Source: Arthrobacter sp. PGP41
Lineage (GTDB): Bacteria; Actinomycetota; Actinomycetes; Actinomycetales; Micrococcaceae
Assembly: GCF_002953935.1 (NCBI RefSeq)
Contig: NZ_CP026514.1
Coordinates: forward strand, 1-64,000
Reading direction: 5' to 3'
DNA length: 64,000 nt
In this document: one piece after another, positions 19,164 to 29,500 of the stretch
Layout: every line of letters starts with the position of its first letter
Numbering within the stretch: position 1 is the first letter of the stretch
Notes under the pieces: model-generated
Databases searched by the model: none
Seen by the model: only the letters and a program-made list of their open reading frames with translations
Told to the model about the DNA's origin: nothing
Program-made: the position numbers and the translations under genes

Positions 19164-19952
19164 GTGGTATTGCAGGAGAAGGCGAGGCAAGCTGCTGTGC
19201 CGCCTGCCGGCGTCGTCATACTGCGCGGGACGGTCCAGGTTGTTGGTGAACTGCTCATCACCGCCGGCATCATCCTCCTGCTGTTTGTGGCCTGGCAGCT
19301 GTGGTGGACCAACGTGGAATCAGACGCCAGGCAGAGCGAAGTGATCAAGGAATTCGCGCAGGACATTGCCGCCGCCGCCCCTTCCGCGCCGGCCGCCGCA
19401 GATCCTCCTGCCGCTGGAGAAAACTTCGGCGAGCCCGCAGTGGCCGCCGCGCCGGCCCATGCGAGCACGATCGGCATCATGTACATTCCCCGGTTCGGGG
19501 CGAACTACACGCGCCCGATCGTCCAGGGAACCACCAGCGATGTGCTCGACACCCTGGGCCTGGGACATTACGGGAACACGGCCATGCCCGGCGCGGTGGG
19601 CAACTTCGCCGTAGCGGGGCACCGCCAGACGCATGGCGCCGTCCTGGACAACATCCACACGCTGGTTCCCGGGGACAAGATCTACGTCCAGACGAAAGAC
19701 GGTTATTACGTTTACGTCTTCCGGAACAACCAGATCGTCATGCCGTCGCGCACCGACGTCCTGGAACCGGTGCCGACGCGTCCTGGGGTCACCCCCACCG
19801 AAAGATACCTGACCATGACAAGCTGCAACCCGCGCTTCGGCGCTGAAGAACGTATCATCGCCTACGCGCTGCTGGATAGTTGGCGCCCTGCTTCTGCTGG
19901 TCCGCCCGCGGAAATCGCGGACCAGGTGGCTTTGGCGATCGGAAAGGGCTGA
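19164..19952 (+). CDS. Class E sortase
   Basis: Sortases cleave cell-wall sorting signals and link proteins to peptidoglycan or to each other. The protein has 262 residues with one N-terminal membrane helix (about 29-48), an Ala/Pro-rich linker, and the sortase domain from about 100. His153 (or His157) in AGHRQTHG, Cys221 in TMTSCNPR and Arg230 make the active site. The L-T-M-T-S-C motif places it in class E. The start is GTG 19164 after GGAGGAG. The substrate is not in this window. Confidence 0.93.
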   Translation: MVLQEKARQAAVPPAGVVILRGTVQVVGELLITAGIILLLFVAWQLWWTNVESDARQSEVIKEFAQDIAAAAPSAPAAADPPAAGENFGEPAVAAAPAHASTIGIMYIPRFGANYTRPIVQGTTSDVLDTLGLGHYGNTAMPGAVGNFAVAGHRQTHGAVLDNIHTLVPGDKIYVQTKDGYYVYVFRNNQIVMPSRTDVLEPVPTRPGVTPTERYLTMTSCNPRFGAEERIIAYALLDSWRPASAGPPAEIADQVALAIGKG

Positions 19953-19954
19953 AC

Positions 19955-20125
19955 ATGTACGGCTGGATTTTCCGCCACCTACCCGGGCCGCTCTGGCTGC
20001 GGATTGTCACCTCATTGGTGCTCATTGCCGCCGCACTGGTATTGATGGTTCAGTTCCTTTTCCCCTGGATGTCCCACTACACCCAGTTCACCGACTCAAC
20101 GATTGGTTCAGCAAGCCAGCCATGA
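19955..20125 (+). CDS. Small conserved membrane protein between sortase and pabA
   Basis: The protein has 56 residues with one membrane helix (about 15-36) and a short outer end HYTQFTDSTIGSASQP. It starts 2 bases after the sortase stop and overlaps the next gene by four bases (ATGA), so the three genes are likely translated together. Similar small proteins occupy this place in related actinobacteria. Function is unknown. Confidence 0.75.
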   Translation: MYGWIFRHLPGPLWLRIVTSLVLIAAALVLMVQFLFPWMSHYTQFTDSTIGSASQP

Positions 20126-20763
20126 CCACAACCAAGATCCTCGTGGTGGATAACTACGACAGCTTTGTCTACACCCTGGTGGGCTACCTCCAGGAACTCG
20201 GCGCCGAAACCACCGTTGTCCGCAATGACGACGTCACCTTGGCGGAGGCCATCGAACTGGCCAGCACCCGTGATGGCGTACTGATCTCACCCGGCCCCGG
20301 AAACCCTGCCGAAGCCGGAGTCTGCATAGAGCTGATCAAGTGGTGCGGCGAGAACAGCGTGCCCATGTTCGGCGTCTGCCTGGGCCACCAGGCGCTTGCC
20401 GAGGCCTTCGGCGGCAAGGTGACACACGCCCCCGAACTCATGCACGGCAAAACATCCCTGGTGCAGCACATTGGCACCAGCGTGTTTGCCGGACTCCCCT
20501 CCCCCGTCACCGCCACGCGGTACCACTCGCTGGCAGCCGTGCGGGAATCCATCCCTGACGTCCTGGAGATCACGGCTGAGACAGCAACGGGTGTGGTGAT
20601 GGGCCTCCAGCACCGGACGGCACCCCTGTGCGGCGTGCAGTTCCACCCGGAGTCCGTACTCACTGAGGGCGGCTACCAGATGCTGGGCAACTGGCTTGAG
20701 TCCCTGGGAATGAAGGGCGCGGCTGCCCGCGCAGCCAAACTGAGCCCGCTTATCCAGCACTGA
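20122..20763 (+). CDS. pabA: Aminodeoxychorismate/anthranilate synthase component II (glutamine amidotransferase)
   Basis: It supplies ammonia from glutamine for folate (PabA) or tryptophan (TrpG) synthesis. The protein has 213 residues. The class I triad is Cys86 in GVCLGHQ, with His175 and Glu177 in QFHPES. The conserved start VDNYDSFVYTLVGYL and the oxyanion strand SPGPGNP are present. Sequence alone does not separate PabA from TrpG; the same locus gene in M. tuberculosis is named trpG. It converges on pknB. Confidence 0.93.
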   Translation: MTTTKILVVDNYDSFVYTLVGYLQELGAETTVVRNDDVTLAEAIELASTRDGVLISPGPGNPAEAGVCIELIKWCGENSVPMFGVCLGHQALAEAFGGKVTHAPELMHGKTSLVQHIGTSVFAGLPSPVTATRYHSLAAVRESIPDVLEITAETATGVVMGLQHRTAPLCGVQFHPESVLTEGGYQMLGNWLESLGMKGAAARAAKLSPLIQH

Positions 20764-20792
20764 ACCAGCACTGAACCAGCGCGGTGCCGGGC

Positions 20793-22733
20793 TTAGCCCT
20801 TTTTGGTGGAGGTCGGGCTCGGAGTAGGCGTGGGTGTGGGGCTAGGCGGGGGCGGCGGGGCTTTGGCCACCACGATGGTGACGGTCTTGCCCTGTTCCAC
20901 GGCCGCGTTCACGGGCTCGCTTTGATCCGTCACCCTGCCCGGCTCAACCTGGGCATTCTCGGCCTCAACGACGTTGAGCACCAGGCTCAGTTCCTTCAAC
21001 GCCGCCTCTGCCTCTTCGCGGGTGCGACCACGGAGTTCAGGGACAGCGACCTTGCCGGTGGACACCACCAGTTCAACGCTGGTCCCGACGCCCACCTTCT
21101 GGCCGGGGGCGGGGCTTGTGGTGATCACAATTCCGGCAGGCACGGTGGCGCTGTTTGCCGTGGTGGTGGAAGGGGCCCCTACCAGTCCGCTTTGACGCAG
21201 GATATCCCTGGCTGCCGCCTCTGTTTTGCCTGGAAGGCTCTCAGGGATCATGACGGCGCTGGGGCCCTCTGAAATGTTGAGGATCACCTCGGCGCCGGGG
21301 TCCAGCGAGGCGCCGGACGCGGGATCGGTGCCGATCGCCGTACCCTTGGCAACGGTGTCGTGCTGCGACCGGACAATCCGGGGCCGGAGTTCCGCGTTAT
21401 ACAGTTCCTGCAGCGCCGCCGATTCTGTCATGGCGGCCACTGCCGGCACCGTGATCTTGGGCGCTGCCGGAGCAGGGCGGTTGATAATGCTGTAGAGCCA
21501 GAGCGCGCCGCCTGCCAGGACGAGGAGCGTGAAGACCACCAGCGTGCCAATCCACGCACGACGGCGTGACTTCTGCCGCGGGCTCCGCTCACGTTCCGGA
21601 GTCAGGCCCAGCGGCAACGCATCAGCTGACCGATAGTCATCGACGCCGGCCACCAAGGGAACCATGGTTTCGTGGTCCTCGGCAGAGGCGGGGATAGCCG
21701 CCGGCAGCCGGCCGGTAGGTGCGTCGTCGAGGAAGCCTGCCCCCGTGGCCTGGAAGGCCTCGGTGGCCGGCGACGGGACGTGGTCATTGGGGTCCGTGGG
21801 CGCTTCGGAGGCCGGGACCGCCGGGACCGGCACGCCGGACCGTGCAGCGCGCAGGGCACGCCGGAATGCCGCAGCATCCTGGAACCGGTCATCCCGGTTC
21901 TTTTGCAGCGCCTTCGCCAGCACACTGTCCAGGGCAGGATTCACATCGGGGTTGAGGCTGCTGGGAGGCTCGGGAATCTCCCGGACATGCTGGTAAGCCA
22001 CGGACACTGGGCTGTCACCGACGAACGGCGGCCTGGACGTGAGCATTTCGTACAAGAGGCAGGCAGCGGAATACAGGTCACTGCGGGCGTCAACTGTTTC
22101 ACCGCGGGCCTGCTCGGGAGAGAGGTACTGCGCGGTACCCACCACGGCCTGTGTCTGCGTCATGGTGGCTGAAGAGTCGGCGATGGCGCGGGCGATGCCG
22201 AAGTCCATCACCTTCACCGAGTTGGTGTTTTCGCAGTACATGACGTTGGCCGGCTTGATGTCCCGGTGCACGATACCGGCCTTGTGGCTGTATTCGAGGG
22301 CTCCGAGGACGCCCAGGCAATAGTCGATTGCCTGGTCAATGGTGACGTCATGCGCACGGATCAGGTCGCGGATGGTCTTGCCCTCCACGAACTCCATCAC
22401 GATATACGGCACCCGGACGTTGTCCTCCGAGCCATCGTGGACCAGGTGTTCACCGGTGTCGTAAATGGCAACAATGGAGGAATGGTTGAGGGAGGCGACC
22501 GCCTGGGCTTCACGCTTGAACCTGGCCTGGAACTGCGGATCACGAGCCATGTCCGGCCGAAGCAGTTTTACGGCCACGGTCCGCCCCAACCGGGTGTCCA
22601 CTCCCCGGTAGACGTCCGCCATGCCTCCGCGGCCGATCAGGCCGCCCAGTTCGTACCGGCCGCTGAGGACACGGCGGTTATCCACCGGGAGGCTGTCCTC
22701 GCGGTGCAACGGTGTGCGCGCTGACTCGTTCAC
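20793..22733 (-). CDS. pknB: PASTA-domain Ser/Thr protein kinase PknB
   Basis: This is a membrane receptor kinase controlling peptidoglycan synthesis and division. The protein has 646 residues. The kinase domain (about 26-290) has GRGGMADVY, Lys56, HRDIKPANV with Asp158, and DFG at 177-179. One membrane helix lies near 396-417. Three PASTA repeats follow (about 427-489, 490-560, 562-624), with a Pro/Thr tail. It is the last gene of the seven-gene minus-strand operon starting at fhaA, 15 bases after the other kinase. Confidence 0.96.
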   Translation of the reverse strand: MNESARTPLHREDSLPVDNRRVLSGRYELGGLIGRGGMADVYRGVDTRLGRTVAVKLLRPDMARDPQFQARFKREAQAVASLNHSSIVAIYDTGEHLVHDGSEDNVRVPYIVMEFVEGKTIRDLIRAHDVTIDQAIDYCLGVLGALEYSHKAGIVHRDIKPANVMYCENTNSVKVMDFGIARAIADSSATMTQTQAVVGTAQYLSPEQARGETVDARSDLYSAACLLYEMLTSRPPFVGDSPVSVAYQHVREIPEPPSSLNPDVNPALDSVLAKALQKNRDDRFQDAAAFRRALRAARSGVPVPAVPASEAPTDPNDHVPSPATEAFQATGAGFLDDAPTGRLPAAIPASAEDHETMVPLVAGVDDYRSADALPLGLTPERERSPRQKSRRRAWIGTLVVFTLLVLAGGALWLYSIINRPAPAAPKITVPAVAAMTESAALQELYNAELRPRIVRSQHDTVAKGTAIGTDPASGASLDPGAEVILNISEGPSAVMIPESLPGKTEAAARDILRQSGLVGAPSTTTANSATVPAGIVITTSPAPGQKVGVGTSVELVVSTGKVAVPELRGRTREEAEAALKELSLVLNVVEAENAQVEPGRVTDQSEPVNAAVEQGKTVTIVVAKAPPPPPSPTPTPTPSPTSTKKG

Positions 22734-22748
22734 TGGCTGTCCTGGCGG

Positions 22749-24440
22749 TTACGGCTTGCAGGTTGGCGGGGCACCGGGCAGTTGGCCGGCGGTGCAGGCG
22801 GGCAGGGGCGATGCCACGGTGGGCGCCGCCACCGCAGACGTGGTGGCTGACGGGGCCGGTGCGGGAGCAGACGTGGTGGGTGCCGGCGGCGCTACGGCAT
22901 AGACCACCGTAATGGGCGAGCCCTGGGGCACCAGGCCCGTGGGATTCAATTCTATGACCTTGCCCGGGCCATCCGCGGTACTCTCCTGCGGAATCACGGT
23001 GACGGCCAGCCCGAGCCCGGCAAGCTCCGCCTGCACCTTGCGGTAGTCCTGCCCGAGGTAGGCGGCCGGGATGACATTGACCGTTTCCTGGGTGGGTGTG
23101 GGCGTGCGGGTGGCCGTGGGCGTGGGCGACTGCGTGGTCCTGGTGGGGCTGGCGGTGGTGCTCTGCGGGCTGCTTGTTGTTGCCCCGGAGGTGGGGTCGT
23201 TCACGGGAAAGAGGATGCCCCGCTGGCTAAGGAAGAAACCCACCAACGCGAACAGGAGCAGCAGGATCAGGGCAATCAACGGCCAGGTCCAGGGACTGCG
23301 GCCCTTCCGCTGCGGCTCATCGGCGGGCTCGTCGTCGTACGTTGTTTCTTCCGGGACCCACTTGCGCTCGGCGGCCAGGGCATTGGCCCGGGCGAGTGCG
23401 CCCTGGGGAGCGTCGGGCTCCGCCGCTGATGCGGCGGCAGCCCCCGCGGCTGCGCCCGCACCCAGCACCGGCAAAGCGGAAGTGGGAGTGGGCGAACTGT
23501 CGCGCTGGGCACCAATGACGCCCGTGGGCGCAGTGGCGGTGTCCACGGGAGCGGTGATGGGGCCGGTGTTGTCAGCGTCAAAAAGGAGCATGCCGGGAAC
23601 AGCGGCCCGGGCGGCGCTGATATCGCCGTTCCGGATGGCCTCGGCCGCCTCTGCCAGCTTGATGGCGTTCTCCGGCCGGTTCTTTGGATCCTTGGCCAGC
23701 ATGGACATCAGGAGGGCGCGCACCGGGGTGGGAAGGGATTCCGGCAGCGGCGGCGGGGCATCGTTGACCTGGGCCAGGGCGATGGCGATCTGGGACTCGC
23801 CGGAGAAGGGACGGTGGCCGGTCAGGCACTCGTAGCCGATGACGCCGAGCGCATAGATGTCCGAGGAACCGGTGGCAGTCTGGCCGGTGGCCTGCTCCGG
23901 AGCAAGGTACTGGGCGGTGCCCATCACCTGGCCGGTCTGGGTGAGGGGAACCTGGTCAGCCAGGCGGGCGATGCCGAAGTCGGTGACCTTGACCCGTCCG
24001 TCAGGGGTGATCAGGAGGTTGCCGGGCTTCACGTCACGGTGTACCAGGCCCTGTGCGTGGGCAACGGACAGCGCCCGCGCGGTCTGCGCAATGATGGACA
24101 GAGTGCGGTCCGGGGACAGGACCTGCTCGTGCTCAATGATGTTGCTCAGGGGCTGGCCGGGGACCAGTTCCATGACCAGGTAGGCGGAACCCTCCTCCTC
24201 GCCGTAGTCGAAGACGTTGGCGATGCCCACGTGGTTCAGGAGCGCGGTGTGGCGGGCCTCGGCGCGGAAACGCTGGAGGAACCCGGGATCGCCGGTGTAC
24301 TCCTCCTTAAGCACCTTGATGGCGACGATGCGGCCCAGGACGAGGTCTTTCGCTTTCCAGACTTCGCCCATGCCGCCGATCGCGATCCGCGTGGTCAGCT
24401 GGAATCTGCCGCCGAGGGTGATTCCGGTTGTAGGCCTCAC
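22749..24440 (-). CDS. pknA: Ser/Thr protein kinase PknA-like with a C-terminal PASTA-like domain
   Basis: The protein has 563 residues. The kinase domain (about 10-275) has IGGMGEVW, Lys42, HRDVKPGN with Asp136, and DFG. A long juxtamembrane linker rich in Ala and Pro follows, then a membrane helix (about 386-407), a Thr/Pro stretch and one PASTA-like unit (about 445-505). M. tuberculosis PknA has no PASTA repeat, so the outer unit is a lineage difference. It overlaps pbpA by four bases, showing translational coupling. Confidence 0.93.
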   Translation of the reverse strand: MRPTTGITLGGRFQLTTRIAIGGMGEVWKAKDLVLGRIVAIKVLKEEYTGDPGFLQRFRAEARHTALLNHVGIANVFDYGEEEGSAYLVMELVPGQPLSNIIEHEQVLSPDRTLSIIAQTARALSVAHAQGLVHRDVKPGNLLITPDGRVKVTDFGIARLADQVPLTQTGQVMGTAQYLAPEQATGQTATGSSDIYALGVIGYECLTGHRPFSGESQIAIALAQVNDAPPPLPESLPTPVRALLMSMLAKDPKNRPENAIKLAEAAEAIRNGDISAARAAVPGMLLFDADNTGPITAPVDTATAPTGVIGAQRDSSPTPTSALPVLGAGAAAGAAAASAAEPDAPQGALARANALAAERKWVPEETTYDDEPADEPQRKGRSPWTWPLIALILLLLFALVGFFLSQRGILFPVNDPTSGATTSSPQSTTASPTRTTQSPTPTATRTPTPTQETVNVIPAAYLGQDYRKVQAELAGLGLAVTVIPQESTADGPGKVIELNPTGLVPQGSPITVVYAVAPPAPTTSAPAPAPSATTSAVAAPTVASPLPACTAGQLPGAPPTCKP

Positions 24441-25897
24441 TTATTCAACACCGCCTCAAAAATTCTCTTCGCGTTCGGACTGGTTAGCTGGGCTCCCGTG
24501 GTGATGTCCACGCCTTCCATGACGATCGTGACACCCACCTGCGGGTTGTTTGCGGGGGCAAAACCGGTAAACCAGGAGTTGTTGGTGCCGTTCCCCAATT
24601 CCGCAGTTCCCGTCTTGCCGGCCACCTGGACGCCGGGAACGGCTGCCCTGTTGGCGATGCCCTCACCGACGGCACTGACCATCCACTCGGTGATCTGGTT
24701 TGCAATATCCGGGGTGGTGGAGGTCCGCAGCTGCTGGGGCTGGGGTTCGTCAATGACCCGCAGGTCCGGAGAGCGGAGGGTCTTGACCAGGGTGGGCCTC
24801 ATCTGGACGCCGTCGTTGGCAATCGCCGCGGTCATCAACGCAACCTGCAGCGGTGTGGCACGGACATCCTTCTGGCCAATGGCGGACTGGGCCAGCCCGG
24901 GTGCGTCCAGGTCATTCGGGAAGCCGTTGCCCCGGGCATACCCGAGCTTGAGCTGGTCACCCATGTCCTCACCGAAACCGAACTTTTTCGCCTGCTCTGC
25001 GATGGCGTCCCGGCCCAGGTCCAGTGCAATGCTGGCGAACGGGGTGTTGCAGGACTGCTGCAGTGCGAAAGCGAAGCCCGCAGTGTCCCGGGTGTAGCAG
25101 TTGCCGCCAGCGTAGTTGGGAAGTTTGTACTGGATTCCCTCGAACGGCATTTCCGCCGGGTTGGGGAGCACGCTGTCCTTGTTGTACTTTCCTGATGCAA
25201 GCGCCGCGGCGGTGTCCACCAGCTTGTAGACGGATCCCGGCGCCAGCAGTTCCCCGGTGGGCCCGCTGACGTTCTGGTTCAGGTTGATGCCCGGGACCTT
25301 GAGCAGCTCGTTGATGTTGGCGGTCTCGGCGTTCGGGTCCTGGATGGCGATCAGGTTGGGATCGTAGGAGGGCTTGGAGACCATGGCAAGGATGGCCCCG
25401 GTTTTGGGATTGGTGACCACGATGGACCCGCGCTGCCCGTCCGGGATCAGGCTGTACGCCAGCCGCTGGATTTCGGGGTCAATGGTGAGCTCCACCGACG
25501 CGCCCTTGGGCTGGTTCCCCAGGAAGAGCTGGCCCACGCGGTCCAGGAACAGCTGGTCGGAGCTGCCCGTTAGTACCTCACCCATGGCCTGTTCCAGGCC
25601 GGTGGCACCGAAATTCTGCGAGAAGTATCCCGTGATTCCCGCGTAAAGTTCCGGCTGCGGGTAGGTCCGCTGGAACTTGCAGGTCTCGGACGTGCCTTCG
25701 ACCGATTCTGCTACCGGAGTGCCCCCCACGATGATGGCACCGCGGTCGTTGCAGTAGTTCTGCAGGATGGCACGCTGGTTCCACGGGTTGGCCTTGAGCT
25801 CATCGGCGCCCACAACCTGGACGTAGCTGATGGCGCCGAAGATGAGGGCGAACATGGCGACGGCCGCCACCCATGAATGCCGTATTGCCTGGTTCAC
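24437..25897 (-). CDS. pbpA: Peptidoglycan transpeptidase, penicillin-binding protein 2 type
   Basis: It cross-links peptidoglycan at sites of growth and division. The protein has 486 residues: one N-terminal membrane helix (about 8-30), a dimerisation domain, and the transpeptidase domain with Ser222-x-x-Lys225, Ser282-Cys-Asn284 and Lys428-Thr-Gly. It overlaps rodA by four bases and is followed by the kinase genes. This matches the mycobacterial pbpA-rodA pairing of a class B PBP with its SEDS glycosyltransferase. Confidence 0.95.
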   Translation of the reverse strand: MNQAIRHSWVAAVAMFALIFGAISYVQVVGADELKANPWNQRAILQNYCNDRGAIIVGGTPVAESVEGTSETCKFQRTYPQPELYAGITGYFSQNFGATGLEQAMGEVLTGSSDQLFLDRVGQLFLGNQPKGASVELTIDPEIQRLAYSLIPDGQRGSIVVTNPKTGAILAMVSKPSYDPNLIAIQDPNAETANINELLKVPGINLNQNVSGPTGELLAPGSVYKLVDTAAALASGKYNKDSVLPNPAEMPFEGIQYKLPNYAGGNCYTRDTAGFAFALQQSCNTPFASIALDLGRDAIAEQAKKFGFGEDMGDQLKLGYARGNGFPNDLDAPGLAQSAIGQKDVRATPLQVALMTAAIANDGVQMRPTLVKTLRSPDLRVIDEPQPQQLRTSTTPDIANQITEWMVSAVGEGIANRAAVPGVQVAGKTGTAELGNGTNNSWFTGFAPANNPQVGVTIVMEGVDITTGAQLTSPNAKRIFEAVLNK

Positions 25898-27291
25898 GAG
25901 TGCTTCACCGCCTCAGTAGGAGTATCAATGCCCATCGAATCTGCCGCCTCGCCCGGCCGCAGCGGTGTGGTGTCCACCGGACCGCGGGCTGTATGGGAAA
26001 TCATCAGGAGCAGGCCCACAATGATCCAGTTGGCAAGCAGCGACGAACCGCCGGCCGCCAGGAACGGCGTTGTCAGGCCGGTCAGGGGGATGAGCCGCGT
26101 GACCCCGCCGATCACCACGAAGCATTGCAGCGCCACGGCGAAAGAGAGACCGCAGGCAAGGAGCTTTCCGAACGCGTCCCGGGTGCCCAGCGCGGCCCTG
26201 AACCCCCGCGTGAACAGCAGCAGGTACATCAGGACGACGGCGAACAGGCCCACCAGGCCGAGTTCCTCGCCAAGGGATGCGATGATCATGTCGCTGTTGG
26301 CGAACGGGACCAGGTCCGGGCGGCCCTGCCCCAGTCCGGTTCCCACCAGTCCGCCGTTGGCCATGCCAAAGAGGCCTTGGACAATCTGGCCGCTTCCGCC
26401 CGGTGAGCGGTCGTAGACCTCCGGGGTGAAGGCGTTGAGCCAGCCGTCGATGCGGAGCGCAACGTGGGAGAAGACCTGGGCGGCAATGAAGCCGCCGCCA
26501 AAGATGAGAGCCAGGCCTATTACTACCCAGCTGATGCGGCTTGTGGCCACGTAGATCATCACGATGAACAGGCCGAAGAAGAGCACGGATGAACCAAGGT
26601 CCCGCTGGAAGATGAGCACGCCGATGCTGACCAGCCAGGCCGTGATCATGGGTCCCATGTCCTTGAACCGCGGGAACTGCAGCGGACCGACTTTCCGGCC
26701 GGCCAGCAGGATCAGGTCGCGGTTGGACGAAAGGTAACCAGCAAAGAATATGGCGAGGGTGATCTTGGCGACCTCGCCGGGCTGGAACGTCATGGGACCG
26801 AGCCGGATCCAGACGCGGGCGCCCAGGATCTCGCCCGCGCTGATGCCGGGGATCAGCGGCAGGAGAAGGAGGACGGCGCTGGCCGCCAGGGAGATGAAGG
26901 TGAACCTGCGGAGGACGCGGTGGTCCTTGAGGAGCCAGATGACGGCGATCGCAACCGCCATTGCAATGAGGGTCCACCGCAGCTGGTTGTTGCCCGTGTC
27001 ATCACCGGGCGCGTCGAGGCGGTGGATCATGGCCAGCCCGAGTCCGTTAAGGGCCACCACCAGCGGAAGTATTACCGGATCGGCATACTTGGCGCGGAAG
27101 CGCAGGACCCCATGGAAAACCAGGGAGGCAACGGCGAGGAGGCTGGACTGGAACCAGAAATCCGAATCAAAGGCCTTTTCCTGGTCGACGCCCACCAGCA
27201 TGTTGGCGCCGATGCCCACGGCCAGGGCCAGCAGGAGCAGTGCGAGTTCGACGTTCCGCCGTGGCTTGGGAATGGTGCTGAGCTGGCTCAT
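25894..27291 (-). CDS. rodA: SEDS-family peptidoglycan polymerase RodA/FtsW
   Basis: SEDS proteins polymerise lipid II, working with a class B PBP. The protein has 465 residues and about ten to twelve membrane helices. It has the family segment FQPGEVAKITLAIFFAGYL and the C-terminal IGGVTRLIPLTGLTTPFLAAGGSS. ATG 27291 is chosen; it overlaps the pstP stop as ATGA, and upstream in-frame codons lie inside pstP. Coupling with pbpA makes the partner clear. Confidence 0.95.
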   Translation of the reverse strand: MSQLSTIPKPRRNVELALLLLALAVGIGANMLVGVDQEKAFDSDFWFQSSLLAVASLVFHGVLRFRAKYADPVILPLVVALNGLGLAMIHRLDAPGDDTGNNQLRWTLIAMAVAIAVIWLLKDHRVLRRFTFISLAASAVLLLLPLIPGISAGEILGARVWIRLGPMTFQPGEVAKITLAIFFAGYLSSNRDLILLAGRKVGPLQFPRFKDMGPMITAWLVSIGVLIFQRDLGSSVLFFGLFIVMIYVATSRISWVVIGLALIFGGGFIAAQVFSHVALRIDGWLNAFTPEVYDRSPGGSGQIVQGLFGMANGGLVGTGLGQGRPDLVPFANSDMIIASLGEELGLVGLFAVVLMYLLLFTRGFRAALGTRDAFGKLLACGLSFAVALQCFVVIGGVTRLIPLTGLTTPFLAAGGSSLLANWIIVGLLLMISHTARGPVDTTPLRPGEAADSMGIDTPTEAVKHS

Positions 27292-29015
27292 GGGACGGCC
27301 TTGCAGGTGACGGTGGGGCTGGGGGACGGGCTTGCCGGAGTGGCGGTGGCCTCCGGGGCCGGTGCAGGAGCGGCCGGGTCCGTGGGGGCTGGCGCCGCCT
27401 CGGATGCTCCGGGCGACGCGGAAGCTGTTGGACACCCTTCCTCTGGGGAGGTGGTCCCGGTGAGTTCGAGGTTCTTCACGATGCGCTGGGCATCGTAGAG
27501 GTCATTGGCAGGCACGGTCTGGCGCACCCGCTGCTGCGAGAACTGGGGCAGGGAATCCATCCGGATTTCTGTAACGGTTTCTAGGCTGGAGAGTCCAATG
27601 GGGCCGAGGCGCTGGGAGACGCCGTTGAAGATGGCGACGCGGGAGTCGTACTCGCCGACGTAGTAGCGGGTCTGGGTCCAGGCATACCCCAGCCAGAGGC
27701 CCGCGGTCAGGACCACCAGCACGGATGCGGCGATCGCCCAGGTAATCCAGCGCCGCGGTTTAAGCGGCACGAGGCTGTCATCAGCCTCGGTGCCGGGCTG
27801 TTCTGCCCGGTGGGTGAGGAGGGTGGCTGCCCTCCGCGCCACGGTGCGTCCGGCGATAGTGGGAATGGATCCGGATTCTGCGGCCGCTGCAGCTGCACCC
27901 ACGAGTTCGTGGGGGCGCGAGGCGAGTTCATCCCGCAGGACCTCAGCGGACAGGTGCTCGCCCAAGTGCGGGTCGGTGGAGCCCGGTTCCACTGACCGGG
28001 TGCCATGGCCGTCCTTGGAAGGTCCGGCGGCGGCCGGACTGGCGCTGGCCGCTGGTTCATTGCCCGCGCCGGCGCCCTTGCCAGGGCTTTCGGTGCCGGA
28101 CGTGTTCTTGCCGGGAGCTTTGGTGCCCTCAGCCGGGGCCTTCGGCCCCGCGGCGGCCTCTGGTGACGGTTCGACTCCTGCGGCAGGGGCTGCGGCGATG
28201 GCTGTGGAAGGGACGACTTCAACGGCAGCTGTGCTGACGTCGTCGGGCGTTTCCTCAACGATTTCCACCATGACCACTGTGACGTTGTCCGGGGAGCCGG
28301 CTTCGAGGGTCAGGTCCACGAGGGTTTCCACGCATTCGCGGAGGTCTTTGGTCTCCCGGACGGTACGTTCCACGGCGTGGCCGGCAACGTAGTTGAGCCC
28401 GTCGGAGCAGAGCAGCCAGCGGTCGCCGGGGCGGACATCCAGGGTGTCGAGATCGAGTTCCGGGCTGGCGTCAACATCGCCCAGGACGCGCATCAGGACG
28501 TTTTTGTGCGGGTGGCTTTCGGCCTCCTCAGGCCGCAGCCGGCCTTCGTCGATGAGGCGCTGGACAAAGGTGTGGTCCACGCTGACTTGCTTGAATTCGC
28601 CGTCGCGCAGGAGGTAGGCGCGGGAATCGCCGATATGTGCGAAGTAGAGCTTGCCCCCGGCCAGCAGGAGCGCAGTGACGGTGGTGCCCATCCCGGCCAG
28701 CTTGGGGTTCTGGTGCACGAGTTCGGAAAGCAGGGAATTGGCCGTCTGGATTTCGTCGGCGAGGACGGTGCCGGCGTCGCCGTCGTAATCGCCGCGGTCC
28801 AGGTGGATCATGTCCAGGACGGTGGCGGCGGAGGCTACGTCGCCGCCCGCGTGGCCGCCCATGCCGTCCGCGACGACGGCGAGGTGCCGTCCCACGTAGG
28901 CGGAGTCGTCGTTCTTTGAACGGATCCGGCCGACGTCGGAGCGTGCGGCGTAGCGCATGATGAGGGGTCGCTGCGCGGACCGGGGCCCGTTGGCGGGGGT
29001 TTGCGTGACGGCCAC
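27288..29015 (-). CDS. pstP: PP2C-type Ser/Thr protein phosphatase PstP
   Basis: It reverses phosphorylation by the PASTA kinases. The protein has 575 residues. The PPM domain (about 18-245) carries the metal-binding motifs VVADGMGGHAGG, GDSRAYLL, CSDGL and SPDNVTVV. A long Ala/Pro/Gly linker leads to a membrane helix (about 425-447), an outer domain of about 65 residues, and a Pro/Ala/Thr tail. The arrangement follows M. tuberculosis PstP. It lies 2 bases after fhaB. Confidence 0.95.
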   Translation of the reverse strand: MAVTQTPANGPRSAQRPLIMRYAARSDVGRIRSKNDDSAYVGRHLAVVADGMGGHAGGDVASAATVLDMIHLDRGDYDGDAGTVLADEIQTANSLLSELVHQNPKLAGMGTTVTALLLAGGKLYFAHIGDSRAYLLRDGEFKQVSVDHTFVQRLIDEGRLRPEEAESHPHKNVLMRVLGDVDASPELDLDTLDVRPGDRWLLCSDGLNYVAGHAVERTVRETKDLRECVETLVDLTLEAGSPDNVTVVMVEIVEETPDDVSTAAVEVVPSTAIAAAPAAGVEPSPEAAAGPKAPAEGTKAPGKNTSGTESPGKGAGAGNEPAASASPAAAGPSKDGHGTRSVEPGSTDPHLGEHLSAEVLRDELASRPHELVGAAAAAAESGSIPTIAGRTVARRAATLLTHRAEQPGTEADDSLVPLKPRRWITWAIAASVLVVLTAGLWLGYAWTQTRYYVGEYDSRVAIFNGVSQRLGPIGLSSLETVTEIRMDSLPQFSQQRVRQTVPANDLYDAQRIVKNLELTGTTSPEEGCPTASASPGASEAAPAPTDPAAPAPAPEATATPASPSPSPTVTCKAVP

Positions 29016-29017
29016 GG

Positions 29018-29500
29018 CTATGGCCTCAATTCGATGACCGTCTTGCCGATTCTCACGGGTACCCCTGGCTCAACCGGCAGGGCACGGGTAAGTTGCTGGT
29101 CCGCCAGGTAGGTTCCGTTCGTGGACCCCAGGTCCTCGATGAACCAGCGGCTGCCTTGGGGGAACAGCCTGGCGTGGCGGCCGGAGGCGTAGTCGTCCTC
29201 CAGGACCAGGGTGGCCTCCTGGGCGCGGCCCAGGAGGATGGGGCTGGCGGCCAGCGGAAGAGTGGTTCCCTTCAGCGGTCCTTCGACGACGACCAGTTGG
29301 TGCGCCTGCTGCTTCGCCGGTTGCGGAGGGGCTTCAGCAAGCTCCGGGTTCCTGCGGACCTGGCGTTGGGTGGGGGCGCCGGCGGCTGCCTTCCGGCCCA
29401 CCATGAGGTCCCGCCGCATCGCTGAAACGATGCTGAAGATCAGCACCCAGAGGAGCAGGAGGAAGCCGAACCGCAGGACGGTGATAGTGAGATCGCTCAT
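29018..29500 (-). CDS. fhaB: FHA-domain protein FhaB
   Basis: FHA domains bind phosphothreonine. The protein has 160 residues: one N-terminal membrane helix (about 8-28), a Gln/Pro/Ala linker, and an FHA domain (about 75-158) with LGRA, SGRH and GSTNGTY. In mycobacteria FhaB (FipA) links the kinases to FtsZ and FtsQ; that role is family knowledge. It overlaps fhaA by four bases. Confidence 0.94.
   Translation of the reverse strand: MSDLTITVLRFGFLLLLWVLIFSIVSAMRRDLMVGRKAAAGAPTQRQVRRNPELAEAPPQPAKQQAHQLVVVEGPLKGTTLPLAASPILLGRAQEATLVLEDDYASGRHARLFPQGSRWFIEDLGSTNGTYLADQQLTRALPVEPGVPVRIGKTVIELRP

Noticed and set aside
22677..22687. TTATCCACC inside pknB as a further DnaA box
   Set aside because: It has one mismatch, lies alone in coding sequence and is 4.6 kb from the cluster.
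23050..23200. Tandem repeat of GTGGGCGTG-like units
   Set aside because: It encodes the Thr/Pro-rich outer stretch of the PknA-like kinase and reflects biased coding sequence.
23814..25097. 427-codon plus-strand frame across pknA and pbpA
   Set aside because: It opposes two genes with complete catalytic motifs and has no family features of its own.
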